Origin: Solirubrobacter deserti
Lineage (GTDB): Bacteria > Actinomycetota > Thermoleophilia > Solirubrobacterales > Solirubrobacteraceae
Assembly (NCBI RefSeq): GCF_027587175.1
Contig: NZ_JAPCID010000022.1
Span: forward strand, 47,953-111,952
DNA: 64,000 bases
Direction of reading: 5' to 3'
Both the position numbers and the translations under genes were made by a program. The notes beneath the pieces were generated by a model that had not been told where the DNA came from, did no database searches, and worked only from the letters and a program-made list of their open reading frames with translations. Each line of letters begins with the position of its first letter. The first letter of the stretch is position 1. Of the stretch, positions 34,570 through 47,462 are shown one piece after another.

Positions 34570-36273
34570 GTCGCGCGCCACGAGCGAGGCGTACCGGCCG
34601 CCGAGTGCGAGCAGCTCCTCGTGGGCGCCGCGCTCGGCGACCCGGCCACGGTCGAGCACGACGATCTGGTCGGCGTCGCGCACCGTGGAGAGGCGGTGCG
34701 CGATGACGATGGTCGTCCGGCCCTCGGCGAGGGACTCGAGCGCCTCCCCGACGGCGCGCTCGGTCTGCACGTCGAGGGCCGACGTGGCCTCGTCGAGCAC
34801 GAGCACGGGCGGGTTGCGCAGGATCGTGCGGGCGATCGCGATGCGCTGCTTCTCGCCGCCGGAGAAGCGGAAGCCGCGCTCGCCGACGACCGTCTCGTAG
34901 CCCTCGGGCAGGGCGGCGATCGTGTCGTGGATCTGCGCCGCGCGGGCCGCCGCCTCGATCTCCTCGTCGCTCGCGGACGGCTTGGCGAAGCGCAGGTTCT
35001 CGCGCACCGACGCGTGGAACAGGTAGGTCTCCTGGGAGACGACGCCGACGGCGTCTGCGAGCGCCTCGAAGCTCAGCTCGCGCAGGTCGGTCCCGTCGAT
35101 CGTGACCGCGCCGCGCTCGGGGTCGTACAGCCGCGCCGCGAGGTAGCCGAGCGACGTCTTGCCCGCGCCGGTCTCGCCGACCAGCGCGGTGCGCGTGCCG
35201 GCCGGGACCGTGAGGTCGACGTCCTGCAGCGTCCACTCGTCGCCGTAGCGGAACCAGAGGTGCTCGAAGCGGACCTCGCCCTTGACGTCGCCGAGCGTCT
35301 TCGTGCCGGGCTCGATGTCCACGTGCAGGTCCAGGTACTCGAAGACGCGCTCGAACAGCGCGGTGGACGTCTGGATGTCCACGGCCACGCTCAGCAGCGA
35401 CTGGACGGGGAAGAACAGCCGCGTCTGCAGCGTCGTGAAGGCGACGATCGTGCCGATCGAGGCCGCGCCCGGCGCGAGCCCCGCGAACAGGTAGACGAGC
35501 GCGGGCATCACGGCGAAGCTGGTCTGGATCGCGCTCATCATCCAGCGCCCGGCCATGCGCGACTTGACCTCGAGGTCGGCCAGGTTCTCGGACTCGCGGT
35601 CGAAGCGCGACGCGAGCTCCTCGCCGCGTCCCATCGTCTTGCCGAGCAGGACGCCGCTCACGGAGAGCGACTCCTGCACGAGGGCGGAGATGTCGGCCAT
35701 CGCGCCCTGCTTGACGGTCGTGATCTTGCGCCGCTCGTTGCCGACCCGGCGCGCGAGGTAGACGAAGAACGGCAGCAGCGCGAGGCTGAACAGCGCCAGG
35801 CGCCAGTCGAGCAGGAACATCGCGACCACGGACGCGATGACCGTCGTCACGTTGCCGACGATCGACGCCGCGGTGCTCGTGACCACGGACTGCACGCCGC
35901 CGATGTCGTTGGCGATCCGGGACTGGATCTCGCCCGTGCGGGTCTTGGTGAAGAACGCGAGCGAGAGGCGCTGCAGGTGGCGGTAGACCTGCGTGCGCAG
36001 GTCGTGCATCACGCGCTGGCCGACGACGTTCGTCAGCCACGTCTGCCCGACGCCCAGGATCGCGGTGACGACGGCGATCGCGATCATCCCGCCGACGAGC
36101 ACGCCGAGCAGGCCGTCGCGGTTCTCGGGGATCGCGACGTCGAGGATGTCGCGCAGCAGGAACGGGGTCACCATCCCCAGCGCCGCGCTGAACGCGATCA
36201 GCGCCAGGACGGTGAACAGCCGGCCGCGATAGGGCCGGAAGAGCTTGATGATCCGGCGGTTGAGCCCGGGCAT
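34537..36273 (-). CDS. ABC exporter, fused permease and ATPase (multidrug type)
   Basis: 578 residues from ATG 36273, chosen because GGAGG lies 8 nt upstream (36286-36282 on the minus strand). GTG 36366, overlapping the lon stop (GTGA), would add 31 residues of low-complexity sequence. Six membrane helices (about 20-305) form the exporter domain; the ATPase has GETGAGKTSLG (Walker A), VSQETYLFHASVRENL (Q-loop), FSGGEKQRIAIARTIL and LVLDEATSALD, IAHRLSTV. It works as a homo- or heterodimer exporting lipids, peptides or drugs; the partner is not visible. Cotranscription with lon is likely. Confidence 0.92.
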   Translation of the reverse strand: MPGLNRRIIKLFRPYRGRLFTVLALIAFSAALGMVTPFLLRDILDVAIPENRDGLLGVLVGGMIAIAVVTAILGVGQTWLTNVVGQRVMHDLRTQVYRHLQRLSLAFFTKTRTGEIQSRIANDIGGVQSVVTSTAASIVGNVTTVIASVVAMFLLDWRLALFSLALLPFFVYLARRVGNERRKITTVKQGAMADISALVQESLSVSGVLLGKTMGRGEELASRFDRESENLADLEVKSRMAGRWMMSAIQTSFAVMPALVYLFAGLAPGAASIGTIVAFTTLQTRLFFPVQSLLSVAVDIQTSTALFERVFEYLDLHVDIEPGTKTLGDVKGEVRFEHLWFRYGDEWTLQDVDLTVPAGTRTALVGETGAGKTSLGYLAARLYDPERGAVTIDGTDLRELSFEALADAVGVVSQETYLFHASVRENLRFAKPSASDEEIEAAARAAQIHDTIAALPEGYETVVGERGFRFSGGEKQRIAIARTILRNPPVLVLDEATSALDVQTERAVGEALESLAEGRTTIVIAHRLSTVRDADQIVVLDRGRVAERGAHEELLALGGRYASLVARDSDVGARGALH

Positions 36274-36362
36274 CCGGGGCCCCTCCGGCGGGGGGAGGGG
36301 TTGGCGGCGGCGCCCTCCCACGGGTTCGCCGCCGCCTTCTCCATAGCGCCGGAAGGCTGCCG

Positions 36363-38645
<2,283 letters not shown>

Positions 38646-38840
38646 GGCGTGTGGCTTCACTTTCTGTAGCAACTTACCTTGGGTAGGTGACTGCAAGAGT
38701 ACCAGGCTCACACGGGGGCCACAACAAGATCTCAGTCCGGCAAGCTCAAATCTAGCGAGCCAAGTACTGGGTTGCGTCGACACCGAAATCGAGAGACACT
38801 GCTCGGCCCGCAGGGGGGAGAACTTTTCGATGGAGGGCCT

Positions 38841-39254
38841 ATGCAGGGCATGATTCGCCGGACTTGCGTGCTGCCGCTGATGCTTGCGGCGTGCCTGTGT
38901 GGGATGAGCGATGTAGCGGGAGCCGCGGACCCGCCGGGCACGTACGTCGTCTCAATGTGCTCGACGGAGAGAGGACCGGTCCCGCTGAGCGGTTGGCGCA
39001 AGTCGCGGAACGCCGACTGGATGTTCGCGGACACATGCGGGACGGCTGGTGGTTCATTTGGCCTCACCGCCGACGGGATGCGGCTCGGCGGTCTACCGTT
39101 CGTCGTGTCGTGGCTGTGGGACGCACCTGAGGACTTGACCGTCGCGGCGCTGCGCTCGTACGGGTTCGTCGCGGGCAGCGGCTTCTGGGGCGGGTGGCGG
39201 GTTGATGGGCATCTCAAGGGTTTCGGTCCCGTGGTGTGGATCAACCCCCGCTAA
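38841..39254 (+). CDS. Secreted protein, N-terminal fragment (frameshifted gene)
   Basis: 137 residues from ATG 38841 to TAA 39252. Signal peptide RTCVLPLMLAACLCGMSDVAGA. The mature part, TYVVSMCSTERGPVPLSGW ... MFADTCGTAGGSFGL, has the Cys pattern of a secreted beta-sandwich family common in this lineage. The reading frame ends in ...VVWINPR just after a run of five C (39245-39249). Removing one C gives [13 protein letters not shown] and continues in frame through the next open frame to 40350, so this and the following entry are one gene broken by a +1 base. Either a real mutation or a sequencing error in a homopolymer. Confidence 0.6.
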   Translation: MQGMIRRTCVLPLMLAACLCGMSDVAGAADPPGTYVVSMCSTERGPVPLSGWRKSRNADWMFADTCGTAGGSFGLTADGMRLGGLPFVVSWLWDAPEDLTVAALRSYGFVAGSGFWGGWRVDGHLKGFGPVVWINPR

Positions 39255-40350
39255 CGGGTTCCAATGGAGAGAGCTGACGAACCTCAACGGGTCTCATCTC
39301 GGCTTCGAATTGAGATGTGGGGAGGAAACCGAGGGCGAGTGCCACCCCGAAACAACGACCACAGCGGCTGTCGAGCGGCTCGACGTGGTGCTTCGAGACG
39401 TGTGGATGCCGACGGTGACACGCTCGGATCTCTCGACGATTGGTCCGACCCGGCCGCTTTCCGGGAGCTTGAGCGTGTCGGCCGACTTTGTCGACCGTGG
39501 AGGCGGAGTTCAGGGTGCAGAACTGCTGGTCGACGGCGTGGTCCATCGGCGCGTCGACGTGGGTGACCTCGCCTGCGTGAAGCCTCACGTCGCGCCGGTT
39601 CCATGTCCCACCACGGGTCGTGTCATGGTCCCCGTCGATACGCGAGCATTCGCGGACGGTGCGCATAACCTCGAGCTCCGGCTCGTCGACGTCGCCGGGA
39701 ACCGAACCAGCGTCGGGCCGGTTGCAGTTGTTACCAAGAACCACCAGTCCACGGAGCGTCGTACCGTCCCGGGACGGGTGTCCTTGCGCAAGGCAACCCT
39801 ACAAGTCGTCTACGGAGCAAGAGCTCACCTCGAAGGCAGTGTGGACGGCCTTGACGACGCTCCTCTCCCGGATGCTGCCGTCGAAGTCGCATGGCGCGTC
39901 AACGCAGACGGGACGACGTTCACCCAGCTCGAAACGGCAGTCACTGACTCCTCAGGACGCTTCTCGGTTCCGGTGGGACCCGGGCCGTCTCGCGTCTACC
40001 GGATCCGGTACGGGGCCTCCGAGGCGATCGCCGAGGTCAACGTGCGTGCGCCCTTGAGGCTGCGCGCGACGCCGTCGAAGACGCGCAACGGGCGATCCGT
40101 CAAGTTCCGCGGCTCCATCCCCGGGGCGACGGCGCCTGGTGTGCGCGTCGAGCTACAGGCGCGTGCGGGACGCAAGTGGGTGCCGTTCCGCACCGCCGCC
40201 TTGCGGCGAGGCCGGTTCGCCGCGAGCTACCGCTTCACCAACACCAGTGTGAGAACCCGCTACCGGTTCCGCGCGGTCGTGCGGGCCGATCCCGACCTCC
40301 CGTATGCCCCGGGGACCTCAAAGATCGTCGAGGTGCTCGTACGGCCTTAA
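39202..40350 (+). CDS. Secreted beta-domain protein, C-terminal fragment (same frameshifted gene)
   Basis: Open frame of up to 382 codons whose own starts (TTG 39202, ATG 39205) lie within the previous fragment and give no signal peptide. The true continuation begins about 39250: [20 protein letters not shown], then [18 protein letters not shown] and [20 protein letters not shown], a pattern of extracellular Ig-like/'DGxHxL' modules. The C-terminal ~150 residues ([20 protein letters not shown] ... [20 protein letters not shown]) are further beta modules. The joined product would be about 500 residues and secreted. Function unknown. Confidence 0.6.
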   Translation: MMGISRVSVPWCGSTPANGFQWRELTNLNGSHLGFELRCGEETEGECHPETTTTAAVERLDVVLRDVWMPTVTRSDLSTIGPTRPLSGSLSVSADFVDRGGGVQGAELLVDGVVHRRVDVGDLACVKPHVAPVPCPTTGRVMVPVDTRAFADGAHNLELRLVDVAGNRTSVGPVAVVTKNHQSTERRTVPGRVSLRKATLQVVYGARAHLEGSVDGLDDAPLPDAAVEVAWRVNADGTTFTQLETAVTDSSGRFSVPVGPGPSRVYRIRYGASEAIAEVNVRAPLRLRATPSKTRNGRSVKFRGSIPGATAPGVRVELQARAGRKWVPFRTAALRRGRFAASYRFTNTSVRTRYRFRAVVRADPDLPYAPGTSKIVEVLVRP

Positions 40351-41090
40351 CGAGGTGGCATGCGGAGGGCACCGTCGATGCGGATGACCTCGCCGTTGAG
40401 CATCTGGTTCTCGACGATGTGCAGCGCGAGCGCGGCGTACTCGTCCGGGCGGCCGAGCCGCGAGGGGAACGGGACGCCCGCTTCGAGCGCGAGGCGCGCC
40501 TCCTCCGGCAGTCCGGCGAGCAGCGGGGTGTCGAACAGGCCCGGGGCGATCGCGCACACGCGGATGCCGCTCTGCGCGAGGTCGCGGGCGGCGGGGAGGG
40601 TGAGGCCGACGATCCCGCCCTTGGAGGCCGAGTAGGCGGTCTGGCCGATCTGGCCGTCGTAGGCGGCGATCGAGGCCGTGCTGATGTGGACGCCGCGCTC
40701 GCCCCGCTCGTCGGGCTCGTTGGCCAGCATCGTGTTGGCGGCGAGCCGGAGCACGTTGAAGGTGCCGATCAGGTTCACGCGGATCACGCGCTCGAACGCG
40801 TCCAGCGCGTGCGCGCCCTTGCGGCCCGCGACCTTCTCGGCGTGGCCGATGCCGGCGCAGACGACGCTGATGCGCAGGCCGTCGGGGATCGCGGCCTCGA
40901 CCTGGGCGGCGTCGGTCACGTCGGCGCGCACGAATCGCGCGCCCAGTTCGTCGGCGAGCGCCTGGCCGACGTCCGCGTTCAGATCGGCGATGGTGACGTT
41001 CGCGCCCCTGGCGTGCAGCGCGCGGGCGGTCGCGGCGCCCAGGCCCGACGCCCCGCCCGCGACGAGTGCGTTCACTCCCTCTATGTCCAT
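40347..41090 (-). CDS. SDR-family oxidoreductase, 3-hydroxyacyl-CoA dehydrogenase type II (HSD10)-like
   Basis: 247 residues from ATG 41090. The NAD-binding motif [20 protein letters not shown] and ADVTD, catalytic Ser in [15 protein letters not shown] and YSASK are intact. The strings [37 protein letters not shown] and [15 protein letters not shown] match the HSD10/type II 3-hydroxyacyl-CoA dehydrogenase subgroup closely, so oxidation of short-chain 3-hydroxyacyl-CoA with NAD is the likely reaction. A TAGCGT hexamer 7 nt upstream overlaps the stop codon of the RTX gene. Its own stop shares 4 nt with the convergent secreted-protein gene. Confidence 0.9.
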   Translation of the reverse strand: MDIEGVNALVAGGASGLGAATARALHARGANVTIADLNADVGQALADELGARFVRADVTDAAQVEAAIPDGLRISVVCAGIGHAEKVAGRKGAHALDAFERVIRVNLIGTFNVLRLAANTMLANEPDERGERGVHISTASIAAYDGQIGQTAYSASKGGIVGLTLPAARDLAQSGIRVCAIAPGLFDTPLLAGLPEEARLALEAGVPFPSRLGRPDEYAALALHIVENQMLNGEVIRIDGALRMPPR

Positions 41091-41097
41091 CCGCTGG

Positions 41098-41103
41098 ACG
41101 CTA
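41098..41103 (-). promoter_or_regulatory. Putative -10 (TAGCGT) of the SDR gene, using the upstream stop codon
   Basis: On the minus strand TAGCGT begins with the TAG stop of the RTX-repeat gene and ends 7 nt before ATG 41090. Confidence 0.45.
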
Positions 41104-42618
41104 GCCCAGGCGGGCGGTGCGGCCGGGCGCCGAGCGTGACGAGAGCACTTCGTTGCCCTCGAACTTCGCGACCAGGCGGACGCGGCTCGAGACGCGCGTG
41201 CGGAAGCGCACCGTCACGGCGTAGTCGCATGTGCGGGTGAGGGGAGTGCGGGTCGTTGAGACGGTCTTCGAGCCGCGCTTGGCCGAGATGACGACGCGGC
41301 CGGTGCAGCCCTGGGACGGCGCGACCACGCCGGGGCGCCGCAGCGAGCCCGTGGCGCGGAAGGAGTACGGCGCGCGCCGGTCGCGGCTCGGGCGCAGCGA
41401 GAGGCTGAGTGCCGCCGGGGTGAACCGCCGCACGGTCACCGGCCGCACGACGCTCGTCGTCTGGCCGGCCGTGTCGACGGCGATCGCGATCAGCGTGTTG
41501 CGACCGACGTCCCCGCCGCGCGGCTGGAACGCGCACTCGAACGGAGCCGCGAAGTCCTCACAGATGAGCCGGTCGTCGTCGAGGAACTGCACCTTCGCCA
41601 GTCCCCGGTCGTCGGACGCGTCCACGCGCAGCGTCGTGGCCCGGTTCGGGTTCAGCGCGGCGGCGGTCTCCGGCGCCGACCACGTGACGCCCGGCGCGCG
41701 GTCGTCGAACGGCCCGCCGGGCGAGGCCTGCACGGAGACGTTCTCGCACCCGGGCGCGACGAGGTCGAGCGTGTCGGCGAGCACGGTGTCGACGCCGCCG
41801 GCGCAGATCACGGTGTCGGGCGAGCTGTCGCGGGCGTTGATGGTGTCGTCGGACGCGCCACCCTCGAGGACGTCGGGGCCTTCGTTCCCGACGAGCACGC
41901 CCCGGCCGGCAGTGACCTCGAGATGGTTCGCGCGACCGTCGCCGGTGATCGCGACGACGCCGTTGTTGCGAGCGGAGCCTTCGACATTCTCGACGTCGAC
42001 ACCGATCAGATCGTTCTCGTTCGGCTCACCGTCATTCGCCTGGGCGTCCAGCGTGAAGGTCGGGACGTCGCGAAGGCCATAGGTCACGGAGTCGATGCCT
42101 TCGCCGCCGCTGACCCCGTCCGTGCCGGTGTTCGGCGCGAGCGCGTCATTGCCGTCGCCGCCACGCAACACGTCGTTGCCCGGCCCAGAATCGATCTCGT
42201 CGTCGCCGAGGCCACCGTCGACGGTGTCGTTGCCGAAGCCCGTGTCGATGGCGTCGCTGCCCTCGCCGCCGGTCACCGTCATTGGCACGAGGACGTTCAG
42301 TCCCACGGGGCTGTCGGTGGTCGCCGTGACGCGGTCGCTCCGGTCACCGAGCTCAAAGGCCAGCCGCACGATCGAGAAACACGTGATCTCGGTGTCCGTC
42401 GACGGCGAGCACGCGGAGTTCGTGACCAACGCGTCGTCGTCCTGTGGGCCACGCCTGATCGTGACCGACGACCCGGACTGGGTGATCGTCACGTTGCTCA
42501 CCGTCCCGGCCTGCGCCACGTAACGGAGCTCGCCGCCCGTCACGGTGAGCGTCGCCGCGTGCGCGGCCGAAGGGGCCGCGAGCGAAAGCAGCATCAACAC
42601 CAGTACCCGCCGCACCAT
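41101..42618 (-). CDS. Secreted RTX-repeat (calcium-binding) protein
   Basis: 505 residues from ATG 42618, which has GGAGG 3-4 nt upstream. Signal peptide [19 protein letters not shown]. Residues about 115-165 carry tandem GGxGxDxxx nonapeptides ([40 protein letters not shown]), which fold as Ca-binding parallel beta rolls; weaker copies recur near 240-265 ([16 protein letters not shown]). The second half is two beta modules ([20 protein letters not shown] and a C-terminal Arg/Thr-rich domain). No type I secretion genes are present, and the Sec signal shows ordinary export. Possibly an adhesin or surface layer component. Confidence 0.82.
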   Translation of the reverse strand: MVRRVLVLMLLSLAAPSAAHAATLTVTGGELRYVAQAGTVSNVTITQSGSSVTIRRGPQDDDALVTNSACSPSTDTEITCFSIVRLAFELGDRSDRVTATTDSPVGLNVLVPMTVTGGEGSDAIDTGFGNDTVDGGLGDDEIDSGPGNDVLRGGDGNDALAPNTGTDGVSGGEGIDSVTYGLRDVPTFTLDAQANDGEPNENDLIGVDVENVEGSARNNGVVAITGDGRANHLEVTAGRGVLVGNEGPDVLEGGASDDTINARDSSPDTVICAGGVDTVLADTLDLVAPGCENVSVQASPGGPFDDRAPGVTWSAPETAAALNPNRATTLRVDASDDRGLAKVQFLDDDRLICEDFAAPFECAFQPRGGDVGRNTLIAIAVDTAGQTTSVVRPVTVRRFTPAALSLSLRPSRDRRAPYSFRATGSLRRPGVVAPSQGCTGRVVISAKRGSKTVSTTRTPLTRTCDYAVTVRFRTRVSSRVRLVAKFEGNEVLSSRSAPGRTARLG

Positions 42619-42630
42619 CGACCTCCGAAT

Positions 42631-43347
42631 TTAGCGAGCGAACGCGTAACGCAGGAACAGTTCGTCCTCGCTGCGCAGGATCCAACGCAGTGAGAACCGG
42701 GCGAGATCCGGCAGCCGGCCGCCGCTGACGATCGACAGCTCGGCCTCGTCACCGGTGATCACCGGCGTCAACGTGAGGAACAGCTCGTCGACCAGCTGGT
42801 CGACGAGCAGGGACCGAAACAGCGTCGGGCCGCCCTCGCTGAGCAGCGCGCGGACGCCCCGTGCGCGCAGGTCCGCGAGCGCGCGGGCGGGCGTGCATTC
42901 GTCCAGCCGGACGACCTCGACCGGCGCGGCGATCCCCGCCGGCGGTTCGCCCGCGTCGGCCGGGCCGTAGACGATCACGGGCTGGTCGGCGGCCGCGAAC
43001 AGCCCCGCTTCCCACGGGATGTCGAAGCGGCGGGAGAGCAGGACGGCCGGGGGCGAGGTCGGCCGCCGCTTGGGCCCGACGAGCCGCCCGTAGCCCTCGG
43101 CGCGCACGGTGCCCGGGCCGATCAGCACGGCGTCGGCGGCGGCGCGCAACGAGAGCAGCATCTCGAGGTCGGCCGGGCCGCCGAGCGGCTTCGTGGACCC
43201 GTCCAGCGCGGCGCGCCCGTCCAGCGTCCCGACGAAGTTGAAGAACACGTGCGGCCGCTCGGAGCGCGCGAGCGACCCGAGGTCCGCCGCGGCCAGCCAC
43301 GAGGACGCCTCCCGCGGCGCGCCCGCCGCGTCAAGCCGCTGGAACAC
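42631..43347 (-). CDS. Dihydrofolate reductase/RibD C-terminal-like pyrimidine reductase
   Basis: 238 residues. RibD_C fold: VFFNFVGTLDGRAALDGSTK at about residue 34, LRAAADAVLIGPGTVRAEGY (~67, substrate/NADPH loop), and LLSEGGPTLFRSLLVDQLVD (~165) followed by ELFLTLTPVITG. These match reductases that reduce 5-amino-6-ribosylamino-uracil 5'-phosphate in riboflavin synthesis, but many stand-alone members have unknown roles; no other rib genes are near. The N-terminal 17 nt overlap the end of the 3-methyladenine glycosylase gene, so both are translated from one message. Confidence 0.85.
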   Translation of the reverse strand: MFQRLDAAGAPREASSWLAAADLGSLARSERPHVFFNFVGTLDGRAALDGSTKPLGGPADLEMLLSLRAAADAVLIGPGTVRAEGYGRLVGPKRRPTSPPAVLLSRRFDIPWEAGLFAAADQPVIVYGPADAGEPPAGIAAPVEVVRLDECTPARALADLRARGVRALLSEGGPTLFRSLLVDQLVDELFLTLTPVITGDEAELSIVSGGRLPDLARFSLRWILRSEDELFLRYAFAR

Positions 43348-43897
43348 AGCAGCCTTCGATGTGGTCGTCGACCAGCCCGCACGCCTGCATCAGCGCGTAG
43401 GCGGTGGTCGGCCCGACGAACTTGAAGCCGCGCCGCTTGAGCTCCTTCGCCATCGCCGTGGACTCGTCGGTCAGGGCGGGAACGGAGGCGCGATCGGTCG
43501 GCCGGGGCCGAGCGGGAGGCGCGAACGACCACAGCAGCTCGCCCAGGTCGACGGTCAGCGCGGCGCGCGCGTTGACGATCGCCGCCTCGATCTTCGCGCG
43601 GTTGCGGACGATGCCCGCGTCGGCCATCAGCCGCGCCACGTCCTCATCGCCGAACTCAGCCACCACCGCCGGATCGAACCCGGCGAACGCCGCGCGGAAA
43701 CTCTCGCGCTTGCGCAGGATCGTGATCCAGGACAGCCCGGACTGGAACGCCTCCAGGCACAGCTTCTCGTACAGCGCGCGGCTGTCCCGCACGGGCCGGC
43801 CCCACTCGTCGTCGTGGTAGGCGACGTACTCCGGCGAGGACGCGCCCCACCAGCAGCGCAGCCGCCCGTCAGGCCCTTCAGCGAGCGCATCGTTCAC
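43331..43897 (-). CDS. tag: DNA-3-methyladenine glycosylase I
   Basis: 188 residues from GTG 43897. Tag family: RCWWGASSPEYVAYHDDEWG (Zn-ligand Cys and the catalytic/recognition Glu), SGLSWITILRKRESFRAAF, NRAKIEAAIVNARA and GPTTAYALMQACGLVDDHIE, with the C-terminal His/Cys Zn ligands in DHIEGCC. It removes 3-methyladenine from alkylated DNA as the first step of base excision repair. The start is supported by a TAGCCT -10 hexamer 8 nt upstream, shared as a palindrome with glpX on the other strand. Confidence 0.93.
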   Translation of the reverse strand: MNDALAEGPDGRLRCWWGASSPEYVAYHDDEWGRPVRDSRALYEKLCLEAFQSGLSWITILRKRESFRAAFAGFDPAVVAEFGDEDVARLMADAGIVRNRAKIEAAIVNARAALTVDLGELLWSFAPPARPRPTDRASVPALTDESTAMAKELKRRGFKFVGPTTAYALMQACGLVDDHIEGCCVPAA

Positions 43898-43905
43898 GCG
43901 GCGGC

Positions 43906-43917
43906 AGGCTATAGCCT
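43906..43917. promoter_or_regulatory. Bidirectional promoter: palindrome of two TAGCCT -10 elements (tag / glpX)
   Basis: The perfect 12-bp palindrome AGGCTATAGCCT contains TAGCCT on each strand. The plus copy (43912-43917) is 7 nt before ATG 43925 of glpX and the minus copy (43911-43906) is 8 nt before GTG 43897 of tag. Both would yield leaderless messages from back-to-back -10 elements. Confidence 0.6.
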
Positions 43918-43924
43918 CCGGCGC

Positions 43925-44925
43925 ATGGCCTCCCCTCGCGATGACATGCCGCCGGACCGCAACCTCGCGCTCGAGCTCGTGCGCGTCACCGAGGCCGCCG
44001 CGCTGCAGGCCGCGCGCTTCGTCGGGATGGGCGACAAGGAGGCGGCCGACCAGGCGGCCGTGGACGGCATGCACGCCGTCCTGCACACGATCCACATGGA
44101 CGGGATCGTGGTGATCGGCGAGGGGGAGAAGGACGAGGCGCCGATGCTCGCCAACGGCGAGGTCGTCGGCGACGGCACGCCGCCGCACGTGGACATCGCG
44201 GTCGACCCGCTCGACGGCACGCGCCTGACCGCCCAGGGCCGCCCGAACGCGGTGTCGGTGATCGCGCTGTCCGAGCGCGGGACGATGTTCGATCCCGGCC
44301 CCGTCTTCTACATGGAGAAGATGGCCGGCCGCGACGAGATCGTGGACCTGCTCGACCTCGACCGCCCGCTCGGCAAGACGGTCGAGCTCGTGGCCGAGCG
44401 CCGGGGCGTGGAGGTGCGCGACGTGATGGTCGTCGTGCTCGACCGCCCGCGCCACGAGGAGGGCATCCAGGCCATCCGCGAGGCGGGCGCGCGCGTGCGC
44501 CTGATCACCGACGGCGATGTCGCCGGAGCGCTGCTCGCGGCCGACCCGAACCGGCCCGTCGACCTGCTGTGGGGCATCGGCGGCACGCCCGAGGGCGTGA
44601 TCACCGCGGCCGCACTGAAGTGCTACGGCGGCGGCATGATCGGCCGCCTGTGGCCGAACAGTGACGAAGAGCGCAGTAAGGCCGAAACGGCGGGGTACGA
44701 CGTCACCAAGGTGATGACCCACGACGACCTCGTCAAGGGCGAGAACTGCTTCTTCTCGGCCACCGGCGTGACGGATGGCGACGTGCTGCGCGGCGTGCAC
44801 TACGAGGGCGCGCGCGGCGCGACCACGGAGTCGCTGGTGATGCGCTCGCGCTCGGGCACGGTGCGGCGGATCGCCTCCCGCCACGACCGCGACAAGCTGC
44901 GCGCCCTGACGGGCTACCGCTACGG

Positions 44926-44929
<4 letters not shown>
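43925..44929 (+). CDS. glpX: Fructose-1,6-bisphosphatase class II
   Basis: 334 residues from ATG 43925. GlpX motifs: GMHAVLHTIHMDGIVVIGEG, EGEKDEAPML and DIAVDPLDGT (metal and phosphate sites, ~55-95), WGIGGTPEGVITAAALKC (~210), ENCFFSATGVTDGDVL (~275). Removes the 1-phosphate of fructose 1,6-bisphosphate in gluconeogenesis; in Actinobacteria GlpX is usually the only such enzyme. The esterase gene begins within its stop (GTGA). The promoter appears to be shared symmetrically with tag. Confidence 0.95.
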
Positions 44930-45924
<995 letters not shown>

Positions 45925-46578
45925 GCACCGCGACGCCCTGCCACGGGGTGTCGCCGACGTTGGTCGGCTTGGAGTCGGCGTAGGAGCCGACGACGGACTC
46001 CTCGAGCTCCAGCCTGGCGAGCGAGCGCAGAAAGCCGTGCGTGACGAGCACGTGGATGCGCGACTGGGTGTTGACGTAGACCCAGCGCGCGACCCAGGTG
46101 GCGATCGACGGGTAAAAGTTCGCGATCTCGACCTCGACGTGGATGCGCGCGTAGCCCGGCCGGTCGGACTCGATGCGGCGGACGTCGATCTCCAGGTAGC
46201 CCTCGTTGCGCTGCGCGACGAGCAGCCCGTCCTGGATCTGCCACTGCACGATCCCGCGCCCGTCGGCGATCTCGTATTCGGGCGCCTGGAACCGCAGCAG
46301 CACGAACGGGCGCCCGATGACGACGACCAGCCGTTCGGACTCGGTGTAGGTGACGCGGATGATCCCGAGCGTCACCCGGCTCAGGTACTTCCAGTAGGTG
46401 CGGGCGAGCCGCTCGAGGTTGATCGGCTTCCACAGCGCGAGCAGCTCGTCCTCGGGCATCTCGACGTTCGCCGCCTGGATCGAGCGGACCGCGCCCGTCT
46501 CGTCCATCACGGTGTGCTCTTCGGGGTCGGCGATGACCGCGTTCGCGATCCGCCGCTCGTCCTGGCGGTTGAGCAGCT

Positions 46579-47436
46579 TCATCGCTTCAGCGCTACACGT
46601 ACCGCGTCCTCGAAGCCGAGCGGGTCGTCGTTGATTCCGGGCGGCGGCGCCTGCTCGACGACCATCTCGGCGCCAAGTCCGTCCACGAGCGGTTTGACGA
46701 GCCCTGTCTCGACCGGGGTGACAAGGGCGACCCAGTAGGACGACAGACGGGGCGTGAGCACGGGGACGCGGATGACGAGCGGGGGTCTGCGCCCCATCAG
46801 CGGGGCGGCGCGGCGCATCATCTCACGATAGGTCAACACGTCGGCGCCGCCGAGCTGGACCTCCTCGGGAGGGTCCTCCGTGTGCGCCAGGTCGGCGAGC
46901 GCGGAGATCACGTCCTGCAGGGCGACCGGCTGCGTCTTGGTGTCCAGCCACTTCGGGACGATCATCACCGGCAGGCGCTTGACGAGGTGCTCGAGGATGT
47001 CGTAGGACGCGCTGCCGGGGCCGATGATCATCGCCGCGCGCACGTACACGACCTTGTGCCCCAGGCGTGCCCGCAGCAGCTTCGCAACCTCGTGGCGCGA
47101 GCGCAGGTGCTCGGAGTTCTCCGAGCCCAGCCCGCCGAGGTAGATCACGCGCTCGACGCCCGCGGACGCCGCCGCCTCGGCGAAGTTGACGGCCGCCTCG
47201 CGGTCCTTGGCCGCGAAGTTGCCGCCCTTGCCGCCCATCGAGTGCACGAGGTAGTACGCGACGTCCACGCCCTCGAGCGCCTCCGGCAGGCCCTGGCCCG
47301 ACAGCACGTCGCCCTTGCGCGCGTCGCCCTTGCCCGCGCCGCGGCGGCTGAGCGTGCGCACTTGCTCACCGCGTTGAAGGAGTTCGTCGACAAGCTGTGA
47401 ACCGACGTACCCGGTGGCTCCAGTGACAAGGATCAT
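46579..47436 (-). CDS. NmrA/atypical SDR NAD(P)H-binding protein
   Basis: 285 residues. Begins MILVTGATGYVGSQLVDELL with the TGxxGxxG nucleotide motif; then YYLVHSMGGKGGNFAAKDRE and VERVIYLGGLG, VYVRAAMIIGPGSASYDIL, as in atypical short-chain dehydrogenases of the UbiA/NmrA/complex-I 39-kDa-like group. The Tyr-Lys catalytic pair is not in the classic place, so it may act as a redox-sensing or lipid-quinone-related reductase. The following unknown gene overlaps it by 4 nt. It diverges from the MerR-DICT regulator across 26 bp. Confidence 0.88.
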   Translation of the reverse strand: MILVTGATGYVGSQLVDELLQRGEQVRTLSRRGAGKGDARKGDVLSGQGLPEALEGVDVAYYLVHSMGGKGGNFAAKDREAAVNFAEAAASAGVERVIYLGGLGSENSEHLRSRHEVAKLLRARLGHKVVYVRAAMIIGPGSASYDILEHLVKRLPVMIVPKWLDTKTQPVALQDVISALADLAHTEDPPEEVQLGGADVLTYREMMRRAAPLMGRRPPLVIRVPVLTPRLSSYWVALVTPVETGLVKPLVDGLGAEMVVEQAPPPGINDDPLGFEDAVRVALKR

Positions 47437-47444
47437 CGGGCAAC

Positions 47445-47454
47445 GAGCTACCCG
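47445..47454. promoter_or_regulatory. Symmetric divergent -10 region (NmrA-like / MerR-DICT), weak
   Basis: The 26-bp gap has a TA exactly in its middle (47449-47450). Plus TACCCG and minus TAGCTC each end 8 nt from their start codon. Neither has the final T of TANNNT, so evidence rests on symmetry with the two better examples at 22770 and 43906. Confidence 0.25.
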
Positions 47455-47462
47455 GCTGGTCC

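Noticed and set aside
38671..38698. HAIR-like HspR box (CTTG...CAAG) upstream of lon
   Set aside because: The spacing between half sites is 12, not 13, and the inner AGT/ACT bases are missing.
41500..42500. RTX protein as a type I-secreted toxin
   Set aside because: It has a Sec signal peptide, few repeats and no ABC/HlyD secretion genes nearby; a surface protein is more likely.
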